Shown: in pieces, positions 1 to 6,495 of the stretch
Position numbering within the stretch: position 1 is the stretch's first letter
Layout: each line of letters begins with the position of its first letter
NCBI GenBank assembly: GCA_017408725.1
Contig: JAFQUA010000018.1
Span: 1 to 16,555 of the forward strand
From: Oscillospiraceae bacterium
GTDB lineage: Bacteria; Bacillota_A; Clostridia; Oscillospirales; Oscillospiraceae
Direction of reading: 5' to 3'
DNA: 16,555 bases
Translations under genes and position numbers: made by a program
Notes under the pieces: generated by a model
Told to the model about the DNA's origin: nothing
What the model saw: only the letters and a program-made list of their open reading frames with translations
The model's database searches: none

Positions 1-2
1 AC

Positions 3-170
3 TGCCGCACGGACAATCCCCAGGGAACGCATTATGAGAACAAACCCAAGGTCGAGAAGATCTACCCGGAGATGGAGAAGTTCATCGAAATGTGTTTTGA
101 TCCCGGTTCGCCCATGAACGAGCGGCTGAAAGAATCCTTGCTTCAGATGATGAAGGAGGGGGCAGAATGA
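3..170 (+). CDS. 3' end of an unidentified gene, coupled to the recombinase
   Basis: An open frame enters from the left edge and stops with TGA at 168-170. It gives 55 residues of a charged, soluble C-terminus with a short Glu/Lys/Met-rich helix at the end. The stop overlaps the recombinase start in an ATGA, and the AAGGAGG ribosome site of the recombinase lies inside its last codons, so the two genes are probably translationally coupled. Genes paired in this way with a serine recombinase are usually element-borne accessory or second recombinase genes. I do not recognise this one and assign no function. Confidence 0.6.
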   Translation, partial: CRTDNPQGTHYENKPKVEKIYPEMEKFIEMCFDPGSPMNERLKESLLQMMKEGAE

Positions 171-1666
171 ACGCAGTCATTTATGCCCGGTATTCTTCGG
201 ACAATCAGCGGGAGGAATCCATTGAAGGTCAGATTCGGGAATGTACGGCCTTTGCGGAAAAGAACGGCATCACCATTTTGAAGCACTACATTGACCGAGC
301 GTATTCTGCCAAGACAGACAATCGTCCCGAGTTCCAGCGGATGATCAATGACAGCAGACAAAGACTGTTCGATATTGTCCTTGTCTGGAAGCTGGATCGC
401 TTCGCAAGAAACCGCTATGACAGCGCCAACTACAAGAGTATTCTCAAGAAGAACGGTGTTCGAGTGGTATCTGCCAACGAGCCGATCTCTGACCGATCCG
501 AAGGCATCTTGTTGGAGTCCATGCTGGAGGGATTTGCGGAATACTTCTCTGCCGACCTTGCGGAAAAGGTCAGCCGGGGCATGACGGAAAATGCGCTGAA
601 ATGCAAGTTCAACGGCGGCAACCCCACCATCGGATTCATCTCCGATAAGGAGCAGAACATTCTGATCGATCCGGTGAAAGCACCCTTTGTACTGGATGCT
701 TTCAAGATGTACGATGATGGTTCTACCATGTCGCAGATCCGGGACTTCTTGAATGAGAACAATGTGCTGAACAGCCGGGGCAATCCCCACACCGTCAACA
801 GCGTGGCGAAGATTCTCAAGAACCGCCGCTACATTGGTGAATACAGTTATCGTGACATTGTGATTCCCAACGGTATCCCAGCCATCGTTCCCCAAGACCT
901 CTTTGACCGTGTGCAGGAGAAGATCGATAAGAACAAGAAAGCACCAGCAAGAGCCAAAGCGGAAGTGGATTACCTGTTGACCACCAAGCTGTTCTGCGGC
1001 CACTGTGGAGCCTACATGTGCGGCGAGAGCGGCAAAGGAAGATCCGGCAAGGTCTATCATTACTACAAATGCGTGTCCGTGAAAAAGAAGCGGACGGATT
1101 GCAAAAAGAAGGCCATCAAGAAGGACTACATCGAAGAATTTGTGATTCGCCACACGATGAAAACCCTAAACGATGATGCCGCCATCGAAGCAATTATCGC
1201 CATGCTGATGGATTTGCAGGAACGGGAGAATGTGAATCTACCCCTGTATGAGCAGCAGCTCCGGGATGTGGAGCGGAACATTGAAAACCTTCTGGATGCG
1301 ATTCAGCAAGGTATCTTCACTAAGTCGACTAAGACCCGGTTGGAAGAACTGGAGGCCACGAAGGAAGATTTGGAAATCCGGATCGCCAATGAGAAAATCG
1401 CAAAACCCAAGGTCACGGAGGAACATCTCAAGAGTTACTTCTACCGCTTCCGTGGCATGGACATGAGAATTCAGAAAAATAGACAGATGCTGATTGATTC
1501 CTTTATCAACCGTATCTATCTCTATGATGACAGATTGGTCATCTCTTGCAACCATAAGGATGGTGAGGAAACCATCACATTAGAAGACGTAGAAACCGCT
1601 CTGGCTGAGGCTGGGTTCGGTTCGGATTTGGTTAGCTTCGCTGTACCATACCGCGTATTCTTATAG
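167..1666 (+). CDS. Large serine recombinase (site-specific integrase)
   Basis: This 499-residue protein has the standard layout of a large serine recombinase, which integrates and excises mobile elements between short att sites through a phosphoserine link. The catalytic resolvase domain covers residues 1-140: the nucleophile is Ser10 in ARYSSD with Arg8 beside it, and KLDRFAR (75-81) supplies conserved arginines. A recombinase DNA-binding domain follows (about 150-255). The zinc ribbon has Cys277, Cys280, Cys302 and Cys312. A charged coiled-coil stretch (about 350-410) comes next, as in the subunit-interaction region of this family. The ATG overlaps the upstream stop and has AAGGAGG before it. 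The gene looks intact. It probably marks one end of an integrative element lying mainly to the left of the window; the specific element type cannot be read from this. Confidence 0.95.
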   Translation: MNAVIYARYSSDNQREESIEGQIRECTAFAEKNGITILKHYIDRAYSAKTDNRPEFQRMINDSRQRLFDIVLVWKLDRFARNRYDSANYKSILKKNGVRVVSANEPISDRSEGILLESMLEGFAEYFSADLAEKVSRGMTENALKCKFNGGNPTIGFISDKEQNILIDPVKAPFVLDAFKMYDDGSTMSQIRDFLNENNVLNSRGNPHTVNSVAKILKNRRYIGEYSYRDIVIPNGIPAIVPQDLFDRVQEKIDKNKKAPARAKAEVDYLLTTKLFCGHCGAYMCGESGKGRSGKVYHYYKCVSVKKKRTDCKKKAIKKDYIEEFVIRHTMKTLNDDAAIEAIIAMLMDLQERENVNLPLYEQQLRDVERNIENLLDAIQQGIFTKSTKTRLEELEATKEDLEIRIANEKIAKPKVTEEHLKSYFYRFRGMDMRIQKNRQMLIDSFINRIYLYDDRLVISCNHKDGEETITLEDVETALAEAGFGSDLVSFAVPYRVFL

Positions 1667-1695
1667 GATTTGAGATCCTACTAAGAATACGCGGT
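1650..1695 (+). terminator. Long inverted repeat spanning the recombinase stop codon (terminator or att-linked)
   Basis: The left arm 1650-1669 and right arm 1675-1695 are reverse complements apart from one inserted base, with a 5-nt loop. The outermost 14 bp are perfect. The recombinase TAG (1664-1666) sits inside the left arm, and the right arm is followed by a T-rich stretch (1696-1712), so the simplest reading is a rho-independent terminator. The length, near-perfect symmetry and position at the edge of the recombinase also fit a recombination-site or element-end role. The sequence alone does not settle which. Confidence 0.55.
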
Positions 1696-1741
1696 TATTC
1701 TTTTGTCTTTTTGATAGATTATCTGAAATAATCTTCCTATA

Positions 1742-2566
1742 TTATTCCCTGAAAGCAATCACCGCCTGTTGAAGTTTTGCCTGATTATACTGTAACAAGC
1801 CCAGCAGCATTGAATCCAGTGAAGTGCTTCTTGTGTTAATAACCCCGAAGCCTATCAGTTCTGCCTCTTGGCGTAATATAGGACAATATGGTTTATCTTC
1901 ACGCTGTTCTCCGCTCGTAGGGAAAACATAGTTAAATTCCATATCCGATGCATGTACCGAAGAACAAGAAAAATACCGGATTCCAATCAATTGGCCTTTG
2001 CGTGTCCTTGTGTCCTGCATTTCACTCCTTGCCCACTGCATCAATAGTTGTGGTATAATATACTCGGCAGCAAACGGTTCTTCTTTATTTACACGAATGT
2101 AAGAACACGCCGCAACCAAAGGATACCAAGAAAGGTATGCAGCTTTTAAGCCAGGATCGGCAAGCTTCGCTCTGTCAACAATCCGCCCTGTTACATTGCT
2201 GTCATTTCTAAAATTTCTAGTGAGGTCTTGAGGCTTGATTGCAAGATCCACAAAAGAAATCGGCCTATCTTTTGCTTTGCACCATAGATCTGGTTCGAAC
2301 CGAGCTGCGATAGAAAACCCTTTATGCGGATTTAGGTGAACCTCTTCGCAGCACAATTCAAGAGCTGTCCCTAAATAAAGGCTGGGAAAACCGGCGATAC
2401 CATATCAATGTGTAGATACCTTGGAACGCATATTGTATGGAGTATGGAAAATACGATCTCTTTGGTATGGTTGGTTATCCGAAACAGCTGTTGCTCGAAA
2501 CAGATACATAGGGTGTATCTTGTTCGATTGTTCCTGGTCAAATTCTTCCAGCGCTGTTTGGAAATA
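1742..2566 (-). pseudogene. RES-domain protein (toxin-like NAD-degrading family), broken
   Basis: The minus strand encodes a RES-type domain in one continuous frame, interrupted by a single TGA at 2405-2407. Before the stop are LFRAT (Arg near 2496) and the stretch FHTPYNMRSKVSTH. After it come YGIAGFPSLYLG and a Glu pair (CCEE), then a long C-terminal part with IPQLLMQWAR and GIRYFS. In the family I expect an Arg at the stop position (T-x-R-Y-S/G-I-x-G-x-P-x-LYLG), and CGA to TGA is one transition, so a nonsense mutation is likely. The 5' end is missing: similarity fades at about 2555-2570, where acyl-CoA synthetase sequence starts on the other strand. Known RES proteins (Res of Xre-Res toxin-antitoxin pairs) degrade NAD+. 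No antitoxin is next to it. An intact downstream piece could start at TTG 2356 but would lack the N-terminal active-site part. Confidence 0.75.
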
Positions 2567-2570
2567 ACCT

Positions 2571-3055
2571 CCTATAAAGATATTGCGCTGGAATATCTGG
2601 GCACAAAAATTTCTTATGGCGAACTGTTTACACATATTGATGAATGCGTGAACTCATTAACTGCATTGAATGTCAAACAGGGAGATATTGTCACTGTTGC
2701 GCTTCCAAGTATTCCAGAAGCATTGTACATGGTATATGCCCTGAATAAGATGGGCGCAGTGGCCAATATGATCCATCCTTTGGCTGGCGAAAAAGAAATC
2801 CTTCAATATCTCAATGAAGTCAGCAGCAACGTGGCAGTAATTTTTGAGGGTACATACAAGATTGTCCAGAATTCCATCCACACAACAACAGTTAAGAAAA
2901 GCTCGCTCGACAGTATGGTCAACACCACGGCAGATACCGGCAATATATTCACGGACAGCAAATTTCGTCATGTGATTTTCCTGATGTCCAATGAAAAAGC
3001 AACTATTCATATAAATCATTCTTTTTCGTGTTATCAAATTTATTATATTTTGTAA
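2571..3055 (+). pseudogene. AMP-forming acyl-CoA synthetase (ANL superfamily), N-terminal fragment
   Basis: From 2573 the plus strand reads as the N-terminal part of an adenylate-forming enzyme: YKDIALEYLGTKISYGEL, then a helix region, VKQGDIVTVALPSIPEALYMVYALNKMGAVANMIHP and a following helix-strand (to about 2905). This is the usual start of an AMP-binding domain of about 500 residues. Only about 110-150 residues remain, and the P-loop (SGTT/SGSTG-like), the ATP-binding core and the C-terminal domain are absent. The frame closes at 3055 after a low-complexity tail that does not resemble the family. No start codon with a ribosome site fits the homologous part, because the open frame upstream (2408-2570) is the opposite strand of the RES gene. 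I read it as a dead gene truncated at both ends. Confidence 0.75.
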
Positions 3056-3186
3056 TACGAAATATTTCAACCCTTACGCAACATATAACGACATTATGTG
3101 TGGGTTAAAACAGGTGAAGCTGCTTACCAAATTACTGTTAGCTGGAGTCGATCTAAGTGTCCCGCCTTATCCCTTTTGGAAGGAAA

Positions 3187-3273
3187 AAGCGACCTGTATC
3201 CAACATCGAGTTAAATGCCTTAGCGGACATTTTAGGGGTGTCTGTGGATTGGCTTCTCGGCCGCAAAAAGTGA
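3187..3273 (+). pseudogene. XRE-family regulator, C-terminal remnant
   Basis: A 28-codon frame ending in TGA at 3271-3273 reads RPVSNIELNALADILGVSVDWLLGRKK, the classic end of a Cro/C1-type helix-turn-helix domain (IE-L--LAD-LGVSVDWLLGR). Upstream in this frame there is a stop at 3154-3156, and the expected first helices are not readable, so the gene has lost its 5' part or shifted frame. It is followed at once by a terminator hairpin, which suggests the native 3' end is preserved. It could be the remains of a regulator of the mobile element to the left. Confidence 0.65.
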
Positions 3274-3280
3274 AAAAATT

Positions 3281-3306
3281 ACCGCCGAAAAGCAATTTTC
3301 GGCGGT
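3281..3306 (+). terminator. Hairpin terminator after the XRE remnant
   Basis: An 11-bp perfect stem (3281-3291 with 3296-3306) closes a GCAA tetraloop, directly after the XRE remnant stop. The downstream T-tract is short (TTTCG), so it may terminate moderately in the plus direction. An A-run precedes the hairpin (T-run in the minus direction), so it may also work in reverse. Confidence 0.6.
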
Positions 3307-3520
3307 TTCGACCTTATGTAATATAAAATGCGTTCACAATATTTTAGTCACCCCCGGTTTGTTCGGACAGAACAAACTGGGGCTGTCTAAAGGGTACCAC
3401 TCTTATTGCTCCGTACCGCACAGGAAAAGACATGATCGATAAGCTACAACAGTCCGGTGGCCTGTTGCCGCCGAGGGCTAGACCGAGGCGTACAAAAAGT
3501 CGATTGGTTCCACTTTACTT
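3307..3520. other. Gene-free stretch with one strong hairpin and an unidentified coding-like piece
   Basis: A 13-bp stem with a single G-U pair (3352-3364 with 3370-3382, 5-nt loop) stands alone without a T-tract on either strand, so it is not a typical terminator. It may be the end of an insertion element or a structured RNA. After it, one plus frame stays open from about 3381 to 3520, including TLIAPYRTGKDMIDKLQQSG, and looks coding-like. It has no start with a ribosome site, and I cannot match it to a family. It is probably gene debris from the accessory region. The transporter promoter begins at its end. Confidence 0.4.
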
Positions 3521-3549
3521 TTGACAATTCTTGTTCCCCTTGTTATAAT
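3521..3549 (+). promoter_or_regulatory. Sigma-A promoter of the symporter gene
   Basis: There is a perfect TTGACA (3521-3526), a 17-bp spacer and a perfect TATAAT (3544-3549). Transcription would start near 3556, giving a leader of about 27 nt with GGAAAGGAAG as the ribosome site before the ATG at 3583. Confidence 0.9.
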
Positions 3550-3582
3550 GCATCTATCATTATTCTGGAAAGGAAGTATCGC

Positions 3583-4923
3583 ATGAATAATCGTGAGCGT
3601 TTGTCTTCCCGTTTGGGTTTTATTCTACTTAGCGCAGGTTGCGCGATCGGCTGTGGAAATATATGGAAATTTCCCTGGATGGCGGGCCAGTACGGCGGCG
3701 GCGGATTTGTTTTGATCTATATAATCTGCCTGCTGGCTTTGGGTCTGCCCGTCATGGTCATGGAGTTCTCCCTTGGCCGTGCTGCTCAGGCAAGCCCTGT
3801 GCGTATGTACCAAAAGCTGCAGAAACCCGGCCAAAAGTGGCATCTGCACGGATATTTGGCACTGTTTGGAAACATCTGCTTGATGTCTTTTTATACCGTT
3901 GTTTCCGGCTGGATCCTGTATTATTTCTATAAGTTCCTAACCGGCCAGACTGCTGACCTTGGATTCGTCAATACGATCTCCGATCCCGGGGTCAACATGA
4001 TCTTCATGGTAATCATTGTGATCATAGGCTTTACCATCCTCAGCTTCAACCTACAGGGCGGATTGGAGCGGATCACCAAATATATGATGGTCGCACTGCT
4101 TGGTCTTATGATCGTTCTTGCTGTAAACAGTGCCACTCTGTCTGGTGCTGCAGAAGGACTTACCTTTTATCTGCTGCCGGATTTCGGTAAGATTACCCCC
4201 AGTGTGATCGTTGGCGCTATGAACCAAGCGTTTTTTACCCTTAGCCTGGGCATTGGATCCATGGCTATTTTTGGAAGCTATATTGACAAAGACCGTTCCC
4301 TTCTGGGTGAATCTGTGAATGTAATTATTTTGGACACTTTTGTTGCGGTCACTGCCGGTTTTATCATTTTCCCCGCCTGCTTTACCTACGATCTGGAAGT
4401 AAGTGCGGGTCCGGGCCTGCTGTTTGACACCATGGCAACCGTTTTCAATAATATGAACGGCGGTAGACTGTGGGGCACTGTGTTCTTCCTGTTTATGGTC
4501 TTTGCGTCCATGTCCACCGTGCTGGCAGTCTTTGAAAACATTCTGGCCTGTATCCGTGAACTTACCGGCTGGAGCAGACCCAAAGGAAGCGTCGTCTGCG
4601 CCATTGGCATCGCACTGACCTCTACCACTACCGCATTGGGTTACAGCGTGATCAAATTCCAGCCCTTTGCGGAAGGTACCGCATGGCTTGATCTGTGGGA
4701 TTTTCTCGTATCCACCAACCTGCTCCCCTTGGGTTCTCTTGTCTTTGTTATCTTCTGCTGCAACAAGCGCTACGGCTGGGGTTGGGATAAATTTATTACC
4801 GAAGCCAACGCCGGCAAAGGCATGAAGGTCAAAGCTTGGATGAAGCCCATTTTCTGCTATATCGTTCCCGTTGCGATCATCGTCATATACATTATGGGAC
4901 TGATCAGCTTCAAATGGAAATAA
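3583..4923 (+). CDS. Neurotransmitter:sodium symporter (SNF) family transporter
   Basis: This 446-residue membrane protein belongs to the Na+-coupled NSS/SNF family, whose bacterial members (LeuT, MhsT, TnaT, Tyt1) import amino acids or related amines. The start at 3583 (MNNRERLSSRLGF) is chosen because a ribosome site and a consensus promoter lie directly before it; the frame is open further upstream but into the promoter. The signature of TM1 is visible as GCAIGCGNIWKFPW, the unwound helix that holds Na+ and substrate, followed by GGGGFVLIYIICLLALGLPVMVMEFSLGR. The length and hydrophobic profile fit the 11-helix type typical of many bacterial members. The gene is monocistronic: its own promoter precedes it and a strong terminator follows. 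The substrate cannot be told from sequence; an amino acid is the best guess. Confidence 0.93.
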   Translation: MNNRERLSSRLGFILLSAGCAIGCGNIWKFPWMAGQYGGGGFVLIYIICLLALGLPVMVMEFSLGRAAQASPVRMYQKLQKPGQKWHLHGYLALFGNICLMSFYTVVSGWILYYFYKFLTGQTADLGFVNTISDPGVNMIFMVIIVIIGFTILSFNLQGGLERITKYMMVALLGLMIVLAVNSATLSGAAEGLTFYLLPDFGKITPSVIVGAMNQAFFTLSLGIGSMAIFGSYIDKDRSLLGESVNVIILDTFVAVTAGFIIFPACFTYDLEVSAGPGLLFDTMATVFNNMNGGRLWGTVFFLFMVFASMSTVLAVFENILACIRELTGWSRPKGSVVCAIGIALTSTTTALGYSVIKFQPFAEGTAWLDLWDFLVSTNLLPLGSLVFVIFCCNKRYGWGWDKFITEANAGKGMKVKAWMKPIFCYIVPVAIIVIYIMGLISFKWK

Positions 4924-4946
4924 GCTTCCGCTTGCAGCAGAAAAAC

Positions 4947-4981
4947 ACCCCTCCTGAGGACAATTCCTCGGGAGGGGTTTC
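4947..4981. terminator. Bidirectional terminator between symporter and lysis module
   Basis: A 14-bp stem (4947-4960 with 4965-4978, one G-U pair) has a CAAT loop. It is followed by TTTC on the plus strand, and on the minus strand by TGTTTTTC from the A-run at 4941-4945. It lies between the converging symporter and holin genes and can serve both. Confidence 0.88.
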
Positions 4982-4983
4982 TG

Positions 4984-5319
4984 CTAAGTCTTATTTTTGA
5001 TTTGTTTCAATTTTTCAAAAGCGGTTTTAAACTTATCAAATCCAAACATAGAAGCGTAGCCCGTAAACAACCCCAGCACCACAGCTCCAACCATGTAATA
5101 CCACGCCACGGCAATTTCCAGAATTGCGCACAGCGCAAGCACAGCCAGCACCGTCAAGATCTCCGCCACGATTACAGCCACAAAATTGGTGGGAATTTTC
5201 GGGAACAGCCCCTTGACCACTTCCACAACAATGGTCGTAGCAAACACAAGCAATGCCAAAGCTGTCAGCAGAATGCTTCCGTAATTGAATACCGCATTGA
5301 TAAGCAGCCCATAGTCCAT
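4984..5319 (-). CDS. Phage-type holin
   Basis: This is a 111-residue, very hydrophobic protein with three likely membrane segments (about 13-35, 46-66 and 70-90) and a short Lys-rich C-terminal tail (95-111), the usual shape of a class I phage holin. Holins form holes in the cytoplasmic membrane that let a signal-less endolysin reach the wall. The ATG at 5319 is preferred over an upstream in-frame TTG at 5337 because AAGGAGAG stands at the right distance before it. It is the third gene after the endolysin and the coiled-coil protein, with a 14-nt gap to the latter and a terminator after it. I cannot name the holin subfamily. A general small membrane transport or scaffold role is possible but less likely in this context. 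Confidence 0.8.
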   Translation of the reverse strand: MDYGLLINAVFNYGSILLTALALLVFATTIVVEVVKGLFPKIPTNFVAVIVAEILTVLAVLALCAILEIAVAWYYMVGAVVLGLFTGYASMFGFDKFKTAFEKLKQIKNKT

Positions 5320-5333
5320 ACAATCTCTCCTTG

Positions 5334-5597
5334 TCAATTCATCAGTTTGTGAAATCCCTCCAGATCGCTGATGCGGTGATTGATGACCTTGATCTGCTCC
5401 TCTACCACCGGCATCCGTCTGGCAAAATTATTATGCGCCCGCACTTCCCGGGTCAATTCTTCGATTTTTGTTTCCGTTATTGCCTGGGCGACTGCCTGAG
5501 CTCTCTCACTTTTCTTCGCTGTCGCCAAGCAGGTCACTACCACGCCCACAAGAGACATACCGCCCGTGATCAGCGCAACGATAATCGCTTCACTCAT
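5334..5597 (-). CDS. Small membrane-anchored coiled-coil protein of phage lysis module
   Basis: This is an 87-residue protein: one N-terminal membrane segment (about 4-26), then a charged, heptad-like helix with HNNFARRMPVVEEQIKVINH (about 55-74) to the end. This layout is common for a short gene next to holin and endolysin in Firmicute phages; it resembles XhlA-type accessory lysis proteins in composition, although XhlA carries its membrane segment at the other end. The start at 5597 is chosen because GAGAGGG lies 7 nt upstream; an ATG two codons earlier (5603) is too close to it. The role is probably to assist or time holin function at the membrane, inferred from context only. Confidence 0.7.
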   Translation of the reverse strand: MSEAIIVALITGGMSLVGVVVTCLATAKKSERAQAVAQAITETKIEELTREVRAHNNFARRMPVVEEQIKVINHRISDLEGFHKLMN

Positions 5598-5609
5598 ATG
5601 CATTCCCTC

Positions 5610-6179
5610 TCACTCCACATCCATGTGGATATAGGTGCCATCAATATTATAGGCATAGCTGATTTCCGGCTGCTGAAGCACATATTCCAGAACCTCTGCT
5701 CCGTTTTTCCCGCTGATGCAAAAGTCCATAGCCTTGCCATAAAGATGGCGGCTGTTCGAAACGCCTCCCACATTGGCATTGTGCTGATTGCAGCGAACAC
5801 CGGAGCTGACAAATGCCTCCGCTCCAAAGTTGCCACGAACGCGATCAGCCACTTTCATCAGCTTGCCATCCATTTCCGCAGGAAACCCATCACAATACTT
5901 TCCGTTACAATTACAACGAAACTCCGCTCTGCCGAAATATTTCACCTGTTCCCAGTTAACTGGGAGCGGCGCATTCATCGCTATCACTTCTTTTATCTTT
6001 TGTTCTGTCAGCGGCCCAAAAATTCCGTCTGCAATCAGTCCGTAATTCCTTTGAAATGCTTTTGTGGCTGTTTCTGATGCTATTCCCCACAGACCGTCAA
6101 CATTATTCACCCCATTGCTATTTTCCGGATTGTAATACCCCAGATATTCCAACAAACACTGCTTTTGCTTAACCGTCAT
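5610..6179 (-). CDS. Endolysin: peptidoglycan-binding domain plus M15 peptidase
   Basis: This 189-residue enzyme cuts cell-wall cross-bridges. Residues about 4-68 form a PG_binding_1-like domain (DGLWGIASETATKAFQ, DGIFGPLTEQKI). Residues about 80-189 form an M15-type zinc D-Ala-D-Ala peptidase domain, with the motif SRHLYGKAMD giving His145 and Asp152 and the final IHMD giving His185 as metal ligands. Cys-rich CNCNGKYCDGFP precedes the core, as in many phage members. There is no signal peptide, so export would rely on the holin two genes downstream. The ATG at 6179 follows a strong AAGGGAGGTGA. It is the first full gene of a three-gene operon. The zinc triad is intact, so it is probably active. 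Confidence 0.9.
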   Translation of the reverse strand: MTVKQKQCLLEYLGYYNPENSNGVNNVDGLWGIASETATKAFQRNYGLIADGIFGPLTEQKIKEVIAMNAPLPVNWEQVKYFGRAEFRCNCNGKYCDGFPAEMDGKLMKVADRVRGNFGAEAFVSSGVRCNQHNANVGGVSNSRHLYGKAMDFCISGKNGAEVLEYVLQQPEISYAYNIDGTYIHMDVE

Positions 6180-6183
6180 AAAC

Positions 6184-6246
6184 TCACCTCCCTTCACCTT
6201 GTATAAATAACTTTATTTTTACAAGTGTGTAAAAATACAATCGCAT
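6184..6246 (-). CDS. 20-residue leader ORF overlapping the endolysin ribosome site
   Basis: An ATG at 6246 follows a perfect AGGAGG (6252-6257) at 5 nt. The frame encodes MRLYFYTLVKIKLFIQGEGR and stops at TGA 6184-6186, inside the purine-rich ribosome site of the endolysin, 4 nt before its ATG. The product is basic and partly hydrophobic. The ribosome site is better than that of many real genes here, so translation is likely. The geometry suggests translational coupling or a leader-peptide control rather than a product with a known role. A second, overlapping 38-codon frame (6194-6310) has no ribosome site. Confidence 0.5.
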   Translation of the reverse strand: MRLYFYTLVKIKLFIQGEGR

Positions 6247-6404
6247 AGTAACCTCCTGAAGTTTTTGTTGATGCGAACGACCACCGAACGAAACGGCTTT
6301 TCTCATCCATACACGCAAATCAACTTACGGGTTGCACCATTCTATGCAACAGCAATCTTTGTGCAGCCTGTCCCATAGTCATAACCACAGACCATGCCGG
6401 TGGT
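6247..6404 (-). promoter_or_regulatory. Structured 5' leader of the lysis operon
   Basis: No gene of usual size lies between the GH20 terminator and the lysis operon. On the minus strand, 6345-6350 and 6331-6336 form a perfect 6-bp stem with an 8-nt loop. 6314-6324 pairs with 6267-6275 as a 9-bp stem with a 2-nt bulge, enclosing about 38 nt that contain a further small CCG/CGG hairpin. This ends 9 nt before the AGGAGG of the leader ORF. The arrangement suggests a cis-acting RNA that controls lysis gene expression. I do not recognise a known riboswitch class and could not fit a self-cleaving ribozyme core. Confidence 0.45.
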
Positions 6405-6431
6405 ATTTTAGCATAAAGAAAAAGTAGGCAA
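6405..6431 (-). promoter_or_regulatory. Possible promoter of the lysis operon
   Basis: On the minus strand, TAAAAT (6405-6410) with an extended TG one base upstream follows TTGCCT (6426-6431) at a short 15-bp spacing. The -35 overlaps the GH20 terminator stem. It is a weak match but is the only candidate I see ahead of the leader. Confidence 0.35.
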
Positions 6432-6455
6432 CATGGTGGTTTTCCATGCGCCTAC
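6415..6455 (-). terminator. Terminator of the GH20 gene
   Basis: On the minus strand, a two-part stem (6450-6455 with 6424-6429, then 6444-6448 with 6432-6436, 7-nt loop) is followed by TTTTTCTTT. It lies about 40 nt after the GH20 stop, a textbook rho-independent terminator. Confidence 0.88.
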
Positions 6456-6495
6456 CTTTATCTTACAACTTCACTCTGCCGGCGGTTTATAATTA

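Noticed and set aside
2408..2570. Upstream open part of the plus frame that continues into the acyl-CoA synthetase fragment
   Set aside because: It has no ribosome site and no synthetase similarity. The opposite strand here reads as the N-terminal part of the RES domain, so the plus frame is its shadow.
3096..3326. A 76-codon plus frame around the XRE remnant
   Set aside because: Its translation has no family resemblance. The XRE motif is in a different frame, and the hairpin terminator lies inside this frame.
5334..6197. Plus-strand frames opposite the lysis genes
   Set aside because: They lack ribosome sites, and the minus strand carries clear endolysin, coiled-coil and holin genes with strong ribosome sites.
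6194..6310. A 38-codon minus frame in the lysis leader (MDEKSRFVRWSFASTKTSGG...)
   Set aside because: It has no ribosome site and overlaps the paired stems and the better supported 20-codon ORF. It is possible only if conservation shows coding constraint.
6260..6350. A self-cleaving ribozyme (hammerhead, twister or pistol) in the lysis leader
   Set aside because: Fragments such as GATGAG or CGAAAC occur on one strand or the other, but no complete conserved core could be assembled in the right order on either strand.
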